Of a stretch of 37,915 bases of DNA, positions 1 through 8,175 are shown one piece after another. Made by a program: the position numbers and the translations under genes. A model generated the notes under the pieces. The model was not told the origin of the DNA and made no database searches. It saw nothing but the letters and a program-made list of their open reading frames with translations. Each line of letters starts with the position of its first letter. Within the stretch, counting starts at the first letter, position 1. This stretch comes from Rubrivivax sp. SCN 71-131 (GTDB lineage Bacteria > Pseudomonadota > Gammaproteobacteria > Burkholderiales > Burkholderiaceae_C): the NCBI GenBank assembly GCA_001724995.1, contig MEFD01000035.1:1-37915 (forward strand), in the 5' to 3' direction.

Positions 1-99
1 AAACGCTGTCCGCGATCAGCGTGAAACGGTGTCCGCCTTGCCGTGAAACGCTGTCCGCGATCCCGTGAAATGGGTGTCCGCGATGGCGTGAAATACGCA
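1..99. mobile_element. Right end of an IS21-like insertion sequence (remnant at window edge)
   Basis: Three full units and one partial unit of a 22-23 bp direct repeat (GTGAAAC-x-x-TGTCCGCGAT core) run from base 1 to 87, followed by a truncated GTGAAATACGCA ending about 99. IS21-family elements are known to carry several copies of a transposase-binding repeat inside each end and to finish in CA, which fits. The JetD-like reading frame resumes directly after this point. No transposase (istA/istB) lies inside the window, so the family assignment rests on end structure alone. Confidence 0.6.
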
Positions 100-405
100 A
101 AGTGCATCTACTGGGGCGATTTGGATACCCATGGATTTGCAATATTGCACCGGGCCCGCTCGTATCTCCCAAGCCTGCAGTCCGTGCTCATGGACGAAGA
201 CACCTTGCTCCGTCACAAGGCGTTGTGGGTGGATGAGAAGGAGCAACATCCGGCGGCGGAACTGACGCTGCTGACCGAGGCCGAGCAGGAGGTCTATCAA
301 GGGCTCAAACGGCAGCGATGGGGCCAGAACGTCCGCTTGGAGCAAGAGCGGATCGCTTGGGATGCTGCTCAGAGTACCTTGCAGCGGCTTGCCGTCCCCG
401 TGTAG
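100..405 (+). pseudogene. jetD: JetD C-terminal fragment (Wadjet anti-plasmid nuclease), truncated by the IS end
   Basis: About 100 codons matching the C-terminal DUF2220/Toprim-like part of JetD, the nuclease subunit of the Wadjet (JetABCD) plasmid-defence complex. The Toprim-type acidic motif is visible as YWGDLDTHG near the start, followed by a conserved-looking LLMDEDTLLRH stretch and a C-terminal RLEQERI segment. Full JetD is about 400 residues, so roughly three quarters is missing. The frame runs upstream into the IS repeats rather than into JetD sequence, and no jetA, jetB or jetC is present in the window. It is almost certainly non-functional. The frame is open from the GTG at 43, so a chimeric product could in principle be made from within the IS repeats. 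Confidence 0.72.
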
Positions 406-448
406 CTATGGGCGTGATCATGCCCACGAGAGCGGGGCCGCGCGTTAC

Positions 449-1081
449 TCATGGCTCCTGGGCGATCACTTCCATGTAGGGCCGCATCACATTGGCGACC
501 CGGCACACCTTGGCGTACCGCCACAGATCGTCCGCCGACGCCTTGCGCGCCATCCAGGCATCTTTCAGCGCCTCCATCGCCACATCCAGACCGATCTTGT
601 TGCGGTGCTTGAAGCAGTCCACGGCCGTCTTGGCCGCGCTGTAGACCCGCAGCGTCACGCCGTCGCTCCGGTGTTCCTCGATGCCTGCTGCGTGGGCGTC
701 GCCCGTCATCTGCACCATCCTGATCGGCGGCCAATCGATGCGGGGCGCGTGGCAGCCTCGCGGCATGGCGATCCAGACCTGGCGTGGCAGTTGGGTGGTC
801 AGCCCGTGCAATTGCAGCGCCGTCAGCAGGCAGAACACGGCCTGCGGCGCTTTGGCCGCCACCACCACGAGGCTTTCGTGTTCCGAGACCGGATGGCCGG
901 GTAGGCGGTACAGGCCGCGCCCGACCCGGTCCAGCAGGCCGGCGGCGATCAGGCGCGTCAGGACGACCCGAGGCGCGTCGATGGCGTCCAGATCGCTGGC
1001 GCGCAGCAAACCCTTCTGGCTGGCCAGATCGAGCACGCGCTGGCTGTGGGTGTCGGCGGGCATGGCTCGGGCATGTTCCAT
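449..1081 (-). CDS. AbiEi-family antitoxin / transcriptional regulator without its AbiEii toxin
   Basis: A 210-residue protein with an N-terminal winged-helix region (about residues 10-65: LDLASQKGLLRASDLDAI, then RVGRGLYRLPG) and the C-terminal DNA-binding half typical of AbiEi, the antitoxin and autorepressor of type IV AbiE systems. I chose the ATG at 1081 because GAGAG lies 5 bases upstream of it; a TTG at 1093 and an ATG at 1063 are alternatives. In AbiE operons the nucleotidyltransferase toxin AbiEii follows the antitoxin, but here the next sequence downstream is the jetD stub on the opposite strand. This is therefore an orphan, and it is divergent from a Fic gene. Autoregulation through the dyad at its start is likely, since AbiEi proteins bind inverted repeats in their own promoters. 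Confidence 0.8.
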   Translation of the reverse strand: MEHARAMPADTHSQRVLDLASQKGLLRASDLDAIDAPRVVLTRLIAAGLLDRVGRGLYRLPGHPVSEHESLVVVAAKAPQAVFCLLTALQLHGLTTQLPRQVWIAMPRGCHAPRIDWPPIRMVQMTGDAHAAGIEEHRSDGVTLRVYSAAKTAVDCFKHRNKIGLDVAMEALKDAWMARKASADDLWRYAKVCRVANVMRPYMEVIAQEP

Positions 1082-1121
1082 ATATTCTCTCAATGTAGCA
1101 TTTTGGAGAAAAATAGGAACA
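1074..1121. promoter_or_regulatory. Nested inverted repeat in the AbiEi/Fic divergent region (candidate operator)
   Basis: TGTTCC (1074-1079) and TTCTC (1085-1089) are mirrored exactly by GAGAA (1106-1110) and GGAACA (1116-1121). The inner spacer is 16 bases, and both outer spacers are 5 bases. The dyad covers the AbiEi start codon and lies about 100 bases before the Fic start. An AbiEi dimer site is the simplest reading; binding is inferred, not shown. Confidence 0.5.
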
Positions 1122-1212
1122 TCGTGCGCTGTTGGATGCGGCGATTAGCCGCCGCATTCGCCGCACATCACGCGGAGAATGACTTGCCTTTGGCGGCGAA
1201 TAAGGTGTTTAA

Positions 1213-1233
1213 TCTCCGCATGGATAGCGGAGA
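1213..1233. promoter_or_regulatory. TCTCCGC-N7-GCGGAGA palindrome over the Fic start codon
   Basis: Perfect 7-bp inverted repeat with a 7-base spacer that contains the chosen ATG (1220). A third GCGGAGA copy lies upstream at 1172-1178. It could be an operator for autoregulation by the winged-helix C-terminus of the Fic protein, or an mRNA hairpin hiding the start codon. Confidence 0.4.
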
Positions 1234-2338
1234 AAAACTCTACATCTGGCAGGCCGAAGACTGGCCCAACTGGCGCTACGACCTGTCGGCGCTCACTGGG
1301 CCGCTGACCGAAGTCAGCCGCGCCCAAGGAGTGCTGCTGGGCCGTCTGGCCGACGTGGGCATGGCGCTGCGCGATCAGGCCAGCCTTGCCGCGCTGACGG
1401 AGGACGTGGTCAAGACCAGCGAAATCGAAGGCGAAGTGCTGAACGTGGAATCCGTGCGCTCGTCCATCGCCCGGCGTCTGGGCGTGGACATTGGCGCGGT
1501 CGCGCCGGTGGATCGGCACGTCGAAGGCGTCGTGGAGATGGTGCTCGACGCCACTTCGCGCAGCGCCGAACCACTGACCGCCGAGCGCCTGTTCGGCTGG
1601 CACGCCGCCCTGTTCCCGACCGGATACTCGGGCATGAATAGGCTCACCGTGGGGCAGTGGCGCGACGATGCCGCCGGGCCGATGCAGGTGGTTTCCGGCC
1701 CGGTGGGGCGACGCAAGGTTCATTTCCAGGCGCCGCCCGCCGATGTGCTGCCGGTCGAGACGGCACGCTTTCTCGCATGGGCGAACGAGGAAACGGGCGA
1801 GCCCGCACTCATCAAGGCCGGCCTGGCGCATCTGTGGTTCGTGACGCTGCACCCCTTCGACGACGGTAACGGCCGCATCGCCCGCGCCGTGGGCGACCTG
1901 TTCCTCGCCCGCGCCGATGGCAGCCCGCAACGCTTCTACAGCCTGTCGGCGCAAATCCAGCGCGAGCGCAAGGACTACTACGACGTGCTGGAGCGCATGC
2001 AGAAGGGCACGCTCGACGCCACCGGCTGGCTGTCGTGGTTCCTCGGTACGCTCGGGCGCGCGGTCACCAGCGCGCAATTCACGGTGGATGCCGTGCTGGT
2101 CAAGGCGCGCTTCTGGCAACGCTGGGCTGGCACGTCGTTGAACGAACGGCAGGTGAAACTGCTCAACCGCCTGCTCGACGGCTTCGAGGGCAAGCTCACC
2201 AGCAGCAAGTGGGCCGCCATCGCCAAGTGCTCGCCCGACACCGCGCTGCGCGATATCACGCAACTGCTGGACCTAGGCGTGCTGAAGAAATCGCCGGGCG
2301 GCGGGCGCAGCACGGGCTACGAGATGGCGGGCCAGTAA
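1220..2338 (+). CDS. Fic-domain protein (class II, N-terminal DUF4172, C-terminal winged helix)
   Basis: A 372-residue Fic protein, expected to transfer AMP from ATP to a target hydroxyl. The catalytic loop HPFDDGNGRIAR (residues 211-222) matches HPFxxGNGRxxR completely. The N-terminal region (about 5-45, starting YIWQAEDWPNW) resembles DUF4172. The autoinhibitory (S/T)xxxE(G/N) motif is present as TSEIEG (66-71), placing it in class II, where the glutamate clamps the active site. The C-terminal 70 residues look like a winged-helix segment (KWAAIAKCSPDTALRDITQLL), as in many Fic proteins of this type. The frame is open upstream to 1046, but the ATG at 1220 puts DUF4172 at the usual distance from the N-terminus. 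The target is unknown. The gene is divergent from the orphan AbiEi. Confidence 0.88.
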   Translation: MDSGEKLYIWQAEDWPNWRYDLSALTGPLTEVSRAQGVLLGRLADVGMALRDQASLAALTEDVVKTSEIEGEVLNVESVRSSIARRLGVDIGAVAPVDRHVEGVVEMVLDATSRSAEPLTAERLFGWHAALFPTGYSGMNRLTVGQWRDDAAGPMQVVSGPVGRRKVHFQAPPADVLPVETARFLAWANEETGEPALIKAGLAHLWFVTLHPFDDGNGRIARAVGDLFLARADGSPQRFYSLSAQIQRERKDYYDVLERMQKGTLDATGWLSWFLGTLGRAVTSAQFTVDAVLVKARFWQRWAGTSLNERQVKLLNRLLDGFEGKLTSSKWAAIAKCSPDTALRDITQLLDLGVLKKSPGGGRSTGYEMAGQ

Positions 2339-2360
2339 CCCGATGGTGCGGATGCAGCGG

Positions 2361-2823
2361 TCAGACAGGCAACGATGCTAAGGCATGCAACAAAGATCTG
2401 CTCTGACTGGCGGGGTCGGCCTCCACATCGATGCCTTGATCTTGGGCGTTCTGCACCCAACGCTTGGCCCATACCGTGACCTCGTCGCGGTCGAACCGGA
2501 TGAGCTTCTGAACCCGACGATGCGGGATGCCCAACGCCTCTCTCGACTGCTCTTGCGTAAAGATGTACAGGGGCAGTCCGGTCACATACGAAATCTCGCG
2601 CGGGTCCATCAACTTCGAGCCGCTCGGAAGGACGACGTCGGATGCTTGCTCCCAGGTCGATGCCCGGAGGGCTTTGGACTCGAAGTCGAAGACTTCGTCG
2701 ATGGGATACACACATTTTCATGAACCGAGGCCCGCGCCCCTCACTGCGCCAGCGTTGGAGGGTCTTGGGACTGATGTTCCAGCGCGTGGCCAGCTCGTTT
2801 TCGTTCATCATCATCTTCTGCAT
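2361..2823 (-). pseudogene. Helix-turn-helix DNA-binding protein, frameshifted
   Basis: The N-terminal part (from the ATG at 2823) reads NENELATRWNISPKTLQRWR followed by SEGRGPRFMK, a classic excisionase/MerR-type helix-turn-helix. Just after this, near 2708-2715, the frame is lost. The expected continuation VYPIDEVFDFESKALRAST lies in the next frame and stays open for about 115 codons to 2361. Removing one A from the AAAA run near the junction would rejoin the halves. However, family members usually have a few extra residues here, so a small deletion is also possible. The C-terminal part (ISYVTGLPLYIFTQEQSREAL) is not a family I recognise. A sequencing error cannot be excluded. It could have regulated a lost mobile element. 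Confidence 0.6.
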
Positions 2824-3439
2824 GGTTGACTCCGTTCGTGGTTGAAGGCAACGCATTCAGGTGCGATGTCGGCCACGAAGCCAAGTCCTCGGCAAGGGCT
2901 CCGTGCAGTTTCAGCGCAATGCGAGCATCAGCGGGTCACGCATATGTCCCTGCCCAGCGCGCCGATACCCGCCGCTATGGGGACGTCTCGGCATCGTTGA
3001 AGATAAACGGTTCAAAGTTCCGGTAGACTCCACCACCAACCACCCCGGATCGCAGCCTCCGGCAGTCGTGTTCAGGCTCTCCGTGCCCCGGAAAAGGGCC
3101 TGAGTGACAAGGACTCAGGGCCTTCTTGCGGTCCGGCAGGTTGCGCTGAGATCCAAGTGCAGCCAGGTCATTGTGCCGTCGCTCTTGCGGCAACTCGTCG
3201 GCAAGCCAGGCGGGCGGCCGGTGCGGATCATGTCGGCGAACACGATCGGCACCGGCGACACCGCGTCCTTCGACCCGAAGAGGCCAGCGCACGGCAAGGG
3301 CACCGACAACGCCGGAAAGTGCCGGGTTTCGGTTGCGCGCTGCCGCTAGACTGCGCCGCCTGCACCCGGCGATGTCGCCGGTGACGCGCCCTTGGCGGCG
3401 CCGGGCGCGGCCTCCGTCCACCATCTCCGCATCCGACCC
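2824..3439. other. Intergenic stretch between the mobile/defence remnant and the EPS locus
   Basis: No convincing gene. Short open frames exist on both strands, but none has a recognisable domain. Visible content is a strong hairpin (3094-3124) and, at 3009-3036, a stretch that superficially resembles a tRNA or tmRNA 3' end (TTCAA followed by ACTCCACCACC) but has no matching T stem. This is the likely boundary of the inserted segment. Confidence 0.5.
3094..3124. terminator. Bidirectional hairpin terminator candidate
   Basis: A 12-bp stem with one mismatch (AAGGGCCTGAGT / ACTCAGGGCCTT) and a 7-base loop. Read on the minus strand it is followed by four T, and on the plus strand by a weaker TTCTT. 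It would insulate the EPS region from the left-hand segment. Confidence 0.5.
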
Positions 3440-4447
3440 ATGAAGATCCTCGTCACCGGCGCCGCCGGCTTCATCGGCATGACCACGGCCGCGAGGCTGC
3501 TCGCCCGCGGCGACGAGGTGGTCGGCCTGGACAACCTGAACGATTACTACGACGTCCGGCTCAAGCAGGACCGGCTGGCACGGCTGCAGCCGCAGCCCGG
3601 CTTTCGCTTCGTCAAGCTCGACGTCGCCGACCGCGAGGGCATGCAGCGCCTGTTCGCGCAGGAGCGCTTCGAGCGCGTCATCCACCTCGCCGCGCAGGCG
3701 GGGGTGCGCTACTCGCTGCAGAACCCGCACGCCTACGTCGAGAGCAACCTGGTCGGCTTCATGAACGTGCTCGAAGGCTGCCGCCACGGTGGCGTGCAGC
3801 ACCTCGTGTACGCCTCCAGCTCCTCGGTCTACGGTGGCAACACGCGCATGCCCTTCTCGGTGCACGACCGCGTCGACCACCCGGTGAGCCTGTACGCGGC
3901 GAGCAAGAAGGCCAACGAGCTGATGGCGCACACCTACAGCCATCTCTACGGCCTGCCGACGACGGGCCTGCGCTTCTTCACCGTCTACGGGCCCTGGGGG
4001 CGGCCGGACATGGCGCTGTTCCTGTTCACCAAGGCGATCCTCGAAGGGCGGCCGATCGACGTCTTCAACCACGGGCGGATGCAGCGCGACTTCACCTACG
4101 TCGACGACATCGCCGAGGGCGTGGTGCGCGTCACCGACCGCATCGCCACGCCTGATCCGGCCTACGACGCGCTGGCGCCCGACCCGGCCACGAGCAACGT
4201 GCCCTACCGCGTCTTCAACATCGGCAACCACCAGCCGGTGCCGCTGCTGGACTTCATCGCCGCCATCGAGCGCGCGCTCGGGCGCAGCGCCGAGAAGAAC
4301 TTCCTGCCGATGCAGGATGGCGACGTGCCGGCGACCTACGCCGACGTGCAGGCGCTGCAGGACTGGGTCGGCTTCAGCCCGGCGACGAGCATCGAGACCG
4401 GCATCGGCCGCTTCGTCGAGTGGTATCGGAGCTACTACCGCGTCTGA
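3440..4447 (+). CDS. NAD-dependent sugar epimerase, UDP-glucuronate 4-epimerase-like
   Basis: A 335-residue extended short-chain dehydrogenase. The NAD-binding glycine motif GAAGFIG is at residues 7-13, followed by the acidic DNLNDYYDV strand typical of the UDP-glucuronate/galacturonate 4-epimerase branch. The catalytic set is visible as SSSSVYG and YAASKK (Tyr-x-x-x-Lys). The product should interconvert C4 epimers of a UDP-hexuronate and so supply an acidic sugar for the polymer. The ATG at 3440 starts directly at the conserved MKILVTG; the frame is open upstream but without conserved sequence. Substrate preference (glucuronate versus hexose or N-acetyl sugar) cannot be settled by eye. It stands alone upstream of the EpsB/Prs genes, with convergent neighbours downstream. 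Confidence 0.85.
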   Translation: MKILVTGAAGFIGMTTAARLLARGDEVVGLDNLNDYYDVRLKQDRLARLQPQPGFRFVKLDVADREGMQRLFAQERFERVIHLAAQAGVRYSLQNPHAYVESNLVGFMNVLEGCRHGGVQHLVYASSSSVYGGNTRMPFSVHDRVDHPVSLYAASKKANELMAHTYSHLYGLPTTGLRFFTVYGPWGRPDMALFLFTKAILEGRPIDVFNHGRMQRDFTYVDDIAEGVVRVTDRIATPDPAYDALAPDPATSNVPYRVFNIGNHQPVPLLDFIAAIERALGRSAEKNFLPMQDGDVPATYADVQALQDWVGFSPATSIETGIGRFVEWYRSYYRV

Positions 4448-4568
4448 GGGCGCGCGAGCAGCAGGCGCTGACGCCGCGCCGCCATCGTCGTTCGCGCCTG
4501 CCGGCGCTCCTACGAATCGGCGCGACGTTGCGCGGCGGGTGTTTGGCCGGCCCGACCTCCCGTCTCGC

Positions 4569-5294
4569 TCATTTTGCAGGGGCGGCGGCAGCCGCGATGC
4601 CGCGCTGGCGGACTCTGCCGGGCAGCTGCACGCACAGGCACAGCACCCACAGCACAGTCGTCACCGGCGCGATCATGCCGAGAAGGCCGTCGAGGGCGAA
4701 CAGCCCGCGCTCATCCAGGGCGAAGAGTACGAGCAGGTGCGCCAGCGCCGAAATCCATCCCAGCGCCGAGACCCAGCCCGGGGACAGGCCGGCGCGCTGC
4801 AGGCCGAGGACTGCAGCCGCCGTGTACAGCAGCGTCGGAACCGCCGACGCCACGAAGCTCAGCCACAGCGCCCGCCAGCCGAAGGTGACCAGGGCCGGAT
4901 CCATGCCGGCCAAGGCTGCGTTCACGCCGACCAGTGCGGCGACGCCGCCTACGGCCACCAGCGTCTGCGTCAGAACGCATGCGGCCAGTGCCAGCCGCAA
5001 CAAGCCCGAGGCGGGCGCGCCCGGCGGCGCGAGCTGGACCAGGGCGACGAACAGCGCCACACGCAGCACCGCGCCCGCAACCGCCATGAAAGCCGCGAAA
5101 TAAAGGCGCCCGCCGCCATCGGCCAGCACCCGGGCCAGTTCGACGGGACCCGCCTCGAGCCGGGCCGCCGGGGGGATCAATCCGGTGCCGACCAGGAAAG
5201 CCACCGCGCCGACAACGCCCGCGGTGGCCCCCCAGCGCGCCCACTCGAGATCGCCGTCGGCGCGCCTGCGTCCGTCAAGAACCATCGTCTCCAT
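4569..5294 (-). CDS. Polytopic inner-membrane protein of unknown function (DUF4386-like)
   Basis: A 241-residue protein with about six or seven hydrophobic segments, beginning with GATAGVVGAVAFLVGTGLI near residue 24 and ending with VTTVLWVLCLCVQL. The pattern resembles DUF4386-type membrane proteins, but I see no catalytic motif and assign no function. The start at 5294 is supported by GGAGG six bases upstream; the frame is open further to 5363. Convergent with the epimerase gene, and same strand as the protease gene whose start is about 1 kb upstream. No visible link to EPS synthesis. Confidence 0.65.
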   Translation of the reverse strand: METMVLDGRRRADGDLEWARWGATAGVVGAVAFLVGTGLIPPAARLEAGPVELARVLADGGGRLYFAAFMAVAGAVLRVALFVALVQLAPPGAPASGLLRLALAACVLTQTLVAVGGVAALVGVNAALAGMDPALVTFGWRALWLSFVASAVPTLLYTAAAVLGLQRAGLSPGWVSALGWISALAHLLVLFALDERGLFALDGLLGMIAPVTTVLWVLCLCVQLPGRVRQRGIAAAAAPAK

Positions 5295-5521
5295 CGTGCA
5301 CCTCCTCGGTACGCCGCTGGTCGCTGGATGAACCCTGCCATCGTCGGCGCGCAAAGGAGTCAAGTCAATGGCCTCGTGAGGCCGTCCTCGGGCGTCCTTC
5401 CCCTGTGCAGTGGATGCCGCCCTTGGCCAGCGTCGGCGGAGCGGGCAGCAGGATCTCGAGTTGCACGAGCGGCGGCAGCGGCGATGCGGCGCGCACGGGC
5501 GAGGCGCGCATGGCGCCGCGT

Positions 5522-6307
5522 TCAGCGGCGCGCCAGCAGCGCGCTCAGCCAGCGCACCGGCACCGCATAGGTGATGCCGGTGGGCTGGCTCAGCGCCGAT
5601 TCGCGGTTGCCCTTGAGCAGCACCATGTTGACGACGCCCACCACCTGCTGCGTCTGCACGTCGAAGAGCGGACCGCCGCTGTTGCCCGGGTAGGCGGTGG
5701 CGTCGAGCTGCAGCAGCTCGAAGCTGCCCTCACGCAGGCGCGCCACGCTGGCCTCGGTGAGCCGCGTGGCATTGGGCGTGGGCAGGGCGCTGACGACGAT
5801 CGAGGCCACGATGCCGCGGTGCGTGACCGGCTTGAAGCCGAGCACACCGCCGATGGGAAAGCCCATCAGGGCCACTTCCATGCCCTCGCGCGCCGCGTCG
5901 TCGCCGGCCAGCGGCACCGGCAGGCCCGGCCGGCCCTTGAGGCGCAGCACGGCGAGGTCGTGCGTTCGATCGGCGGCGAGCAGTTCGGCTTCACGCACCT
6001 CCGGGGGCTCATCGCCCGATGGAATCAGCACGGCAATCGATGTGAGTCCAAGCTTCGTGACATCCGGGCTGTTTTCCCGCTGCGCCTCGGGCAGCACGTG
6101 CCAGCAGGTCGCCACGAGCGAGCCGTCGCCGACGAAGAAGCCGCTGCCGCGAAAGCGAAAGCGTGGGCTGTCCAGCGGGTTGTGGGTTCCCACCGCGCAC
6201 AGCGAGGGCTTGCGCGCGGCCACCAGCTCGACCAGATCGGCGGCCAGCGCCGCCTGGCCGAGCAGCGCCGCGCCGGCCGAAACGAAGGTGCGCCGTCGCA
6301 TGGCCAT
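5522..6307 (-). CDS. Exported trypsin-like serine protease (HtrA-like fold, no PDZ domain)
   Basis: A 261-residue protein. The N-terminus MAMRRRTFVSAGAALLG with an Ala-rich stretch to about residue 22 is a signal peptide carrying a twin-arginine-like RRRTF motif, so Tat export is possible. The catalytic triad is visible: His70 in ATCWH, Asp117 in THDLAVL and Ser210 in PGNSGGP. The length covers only the double-barrel protease fold, leaving no room for the PDZ domains that DegP/DegS use for regulation. The gene is divergent from epsB across a 411-bp region. Its substrate is unknown; a role in envelope quality control near the EPS machinery is only an inference from location. Confidence 0.82.
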   Translation of the reverse strand: MAMRRRTFVSAGAALLGQAALAADLVELVAARKPSLCAVGTHNPLDSPRFRFRGSGFFVGDGSLVATCWHVLPEAQRENSPDVTKLGLTSIAVLIPSGDEPPEVREAELLAADRTHDLAVLRLKGRPGLPVPLAGDDAAREGMEVALMGFPIGGVLGFKPVTHRGIVASIVVSALPTPNATRLTEASVARLREGSFELLQLDATAYPGNSGGPLFDVQTQQVVGVVNMVLLKGNRESALSQPTGITYAVPVRWLSALLARR

Positions 6308-6718
6308 CGGCTTGCTCCCGTGCTGCTCCTGCTGCCGGGCCGCGCCTCGCGGCCCCGGGCCGATTGTGGCGGCGGCGTGCGTGGACCAGTACCGATCTTC
6401 CCCGCGTCGTGCGCGTGCCGGGCTGCAATCATCCCGCCTTCCTGCCGACGACCCTGTTCATGCCTCCCCGCTTCCCGGGAGCAGGGCATACCGAATGCAT
6501 CGTTTCGCCAACTCCTGCGCATGCCCGGGCGCGCATCCCCCCTGGACCGGGGGGTGCTGCACTGCCGCATGCTCCTTACAGTGCCATGGCGTTGAAACAT
6601 TGCAAGGCTACCCTACCCCGGTCGAAGTCTTGACCGAAGCCGCATCCGGGACGTGTGCGCTGCACGTGCACCCCGCGGCCTGCGCCCGCCTTCCGATCCG
6701 CATCGAGTTCCGTCCGAG
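6308..6718. other. Divergent regulatory region between the protease gene and epsB
   Basis: 411 bases with no credible gene. It contains a C6/G6 hairpin (6537-6554) overlapping a possible sigma-54 site. It should hold the promoters of both flanking genes. No convincing sigma-70 pair was found. Confidence 0.45.
6543..6558 (+). promoter_or_regulatory. Weak sigma-54 (-24/-12)-like site upstream of epsB
   Basis: TGGACCG-N4-GTGCT has the invariant GG (6544-6545) and GC (6556-6557) at the correct 10-base spacing and matches TGGCACG-N4-TTGCW at most positions. It lies in a G-run, so a chance match is quite possible. If real, it would leave an untranslated leader of about 150 bases. Confidence 0.25.
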
Positions 6719-8104
6719 ATGATCCGCGTCTTCAGTCACTACCTGTACCGCCAGAGCGTGCTGAGGGTCGCGGTCGACCTGGCCTTCCTGCTGCTGGCGA
6801 TGCTGCTGGCCTTCGTCGCCTTTGCCGATCCCCTGGGCGAAGCCATGCGCCAGGCCGGCGGCCCGGTGCTGTCGGTGGCCGCGGGCCTCTTCGTCGCCCA
6901 CACCGGCGCCGGCTTCTACCAGCGCGGCAGCCGCTTCACCGGCGTGCAGGCGCTGGCGCGCGCCGCCCTCGCGCTCGCCATCGTGCTGCCGCTGAGCTGG
7001 TTCGTCTTCGGCATGCTGCCCGAGGATCTCGCCAACCGCAGCGCGATTCGCTTTGCCGCGGTGTTCGGCGCCGGAGCCGTGGTGCTGCGGCGGCTGTACG
7101 TCACGCTTTCCGGGGCCGACCCGCTGTCGCGCACGCGCATCCTGATCTTCGGCGCCGGAAACGCGGCGGCCACCGTCGGCACCACGCTCCAGGCCTCGGA
7201 CCCGAACGCGCTCATCGTCGGCTATCTGGCCGGGCCCAACGAGAAGCAGGTCAGCGTGCCGCGCGCGGAGCTGCTCGAGTCCTCGGGCAAGACGCTGACC
7301 GAGACCGCGCGCCGGCTGCAGGTCGACGAGATCGTCGTCGCGCTGACCGAGCGCCGTTCGGGCAGCATGCCGCTGCGCGAGTTGCTGGACTGCAAGCTCA
7401 GCGGCATCAAGGTCTACGACATCGCCACCCACTTCGAGAAGACGCTCGGGCAGATCCGCATCGACTACGTCAACGCCGGCTGGCTGATCTTCGGCAGCGG
7501 CTTCAACCAGGGCTTCGCTCGCACGCTGATGAAGCGGCTCTTCGACGTGCTCTGCGCCCTGGTGCTGATCGTTCTCTCGCTGCCGGTGATGGCGCTGGCC
7601 GCGCTGCTCATCAAGCTCGAGAGCCCCGGCCCCGTGCTGTATCGCCAGGAGCGCGTCGGCCAGAACGGGCGCAGCTTCCAGGTCGCCAAGTTCCGCAGCA
7701 TGCGCAACGACGCCGAGAAGGACGGCAAGCCGGTCTGGGCCGCCGCCAACGACAGCCGCGTGACGCGCGTCGGCGCGGTCATGCGCAAGCTGCGCATCGA
7801 CGAGCTGCCGCAGCTCTTCAACGTCCTCAAGGGCGAGATGAGCCTGGTCGGCCCGCGGCCCGAGCGCCCCTTCTTCGTCGAGCAGCTCACCGCCGAGATT
7901 CCCTACTTTGCCGCCCGCCACAGCGTCAAGCCCGGCGTCACCGGCTGGGCGCAGGTGCGCTACCCCTACGGCGCGACGGTCGAGGACTCGCAGGAGAAGC
8001 TGCAGTACGACCTCTACTACGTGAAGAACCACTCGCTCTTCCTCGACCTCATCATCCTCTTCGAGACGGTCCTCGTCGTGCTGACCGCCCGGGGGGCGCG
8101 CTGA
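6719..8104 (+). CDS. epsB: XrtA-system EpsB-type undecaprenyl-phosphate sugar phosphotransferase
   Basis: A 461-residue membrane enzyme of the TIGR03013 type, expected to place the first sugar phosphate on undecaprenyl phosphate. The N-terminal half has about four or five hydrophobic segments, then a nucleotide-binding-like ILIFGAGNAAATV stretch (CoA-binding-like domain), a further membrane helix (LFDVLCALVLIVLSLPVMAL) and the polyprenyl transferase catalytic domain with KFRSMRNDAEKDG, RIDELPQL, LVGPRPERP and PGVTGWAQV. The ATG at 6719 opens directly into MIRVFSHYLY, the usual start of the family. It is the first gene of a block that continues into prsK, 71 bases downstream, as in known XrtA loci. 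Confidence 0.92.
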   Translation: MIRVFSHYLYRQSVLRVAVDLAFLLLAMLLAFVAFADPLGEAMRQAGGPVLSVAAGLFVAHTGAGFYQRGSRFTGVQALARAALALAIVLPLSWFVFGMLPEDLANRSAIRFAAVFGAGAVVLRRLYVTLSGADPLSRTRILIFGAGNAAATVGTTLQASDPNALIVGYLAGPNEKQVSVPRAELLESSGKTLTETARRLQVDEIVVALTERRSGSMPLRELLDCKLSGIKVYDIATHFEKTLGQIRIDYVNAGWLIFGSGFNQGFARTLMKRLFDVLCALVLIVLSLPVMALAALLIKLESPGPVLYRQERVGQNGRSFQVAKFRSMRNDAEKDGKPVWAAANDSRVTRVGAVMRKLRIDELPQLFNVLKGEMSLVGPRPERPFFVEQLTAEIPYFAARHSVKPGVTGWAQVRYPYGATVEDSQEKLQYDLYYVKNHSLFLDLIILFETVLVVLTARGAR

Positions 8105-8175
8105 GCGCGGCAGAATTCCTGCTTCACCCGGGGCGCGGCGCTTGACCGCGCCGCAGGATCGGACATCCTCACGGC

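Noticed and set aside
1..87. Short direct repeats as a CRISPR array
   Set aside because: The units are 22-23 bp, tandem without unique spacers, and fit transposase-binding repeats of an IS end better.
3009..3036. tRNA/tmRNA 3'-end-like sequence (TTCAA then ACTCCACCACC), possible attachment site
   Set aside because: The T stem does not pair, there is no integrase in the window, and no second copy was seen at the left end.
3115..3309. 64-codon minus-strand frame (MSVPLPCAGLFGSKD...) upstream of the epimerase
   Set aside because: No recognisable domain, no ribosome site and no conserved neighbours; treated as non-coding.
2975..4231. 418-codon minus-strand frame ending in a protein-like VYRNFEPFIFNDAETSP
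   Set aside because: Most of it is antisense to the epimerase. The last residues look protein-like, but I recognise no family, so I do not call a gene.
6584..6602. TGGC...TTGC pair upstream of epsB as a sigma-54 promoter
   Set aside because: The GG to GC spacing is 12 instead of 10 bases, which RpoN does not tolerate well.
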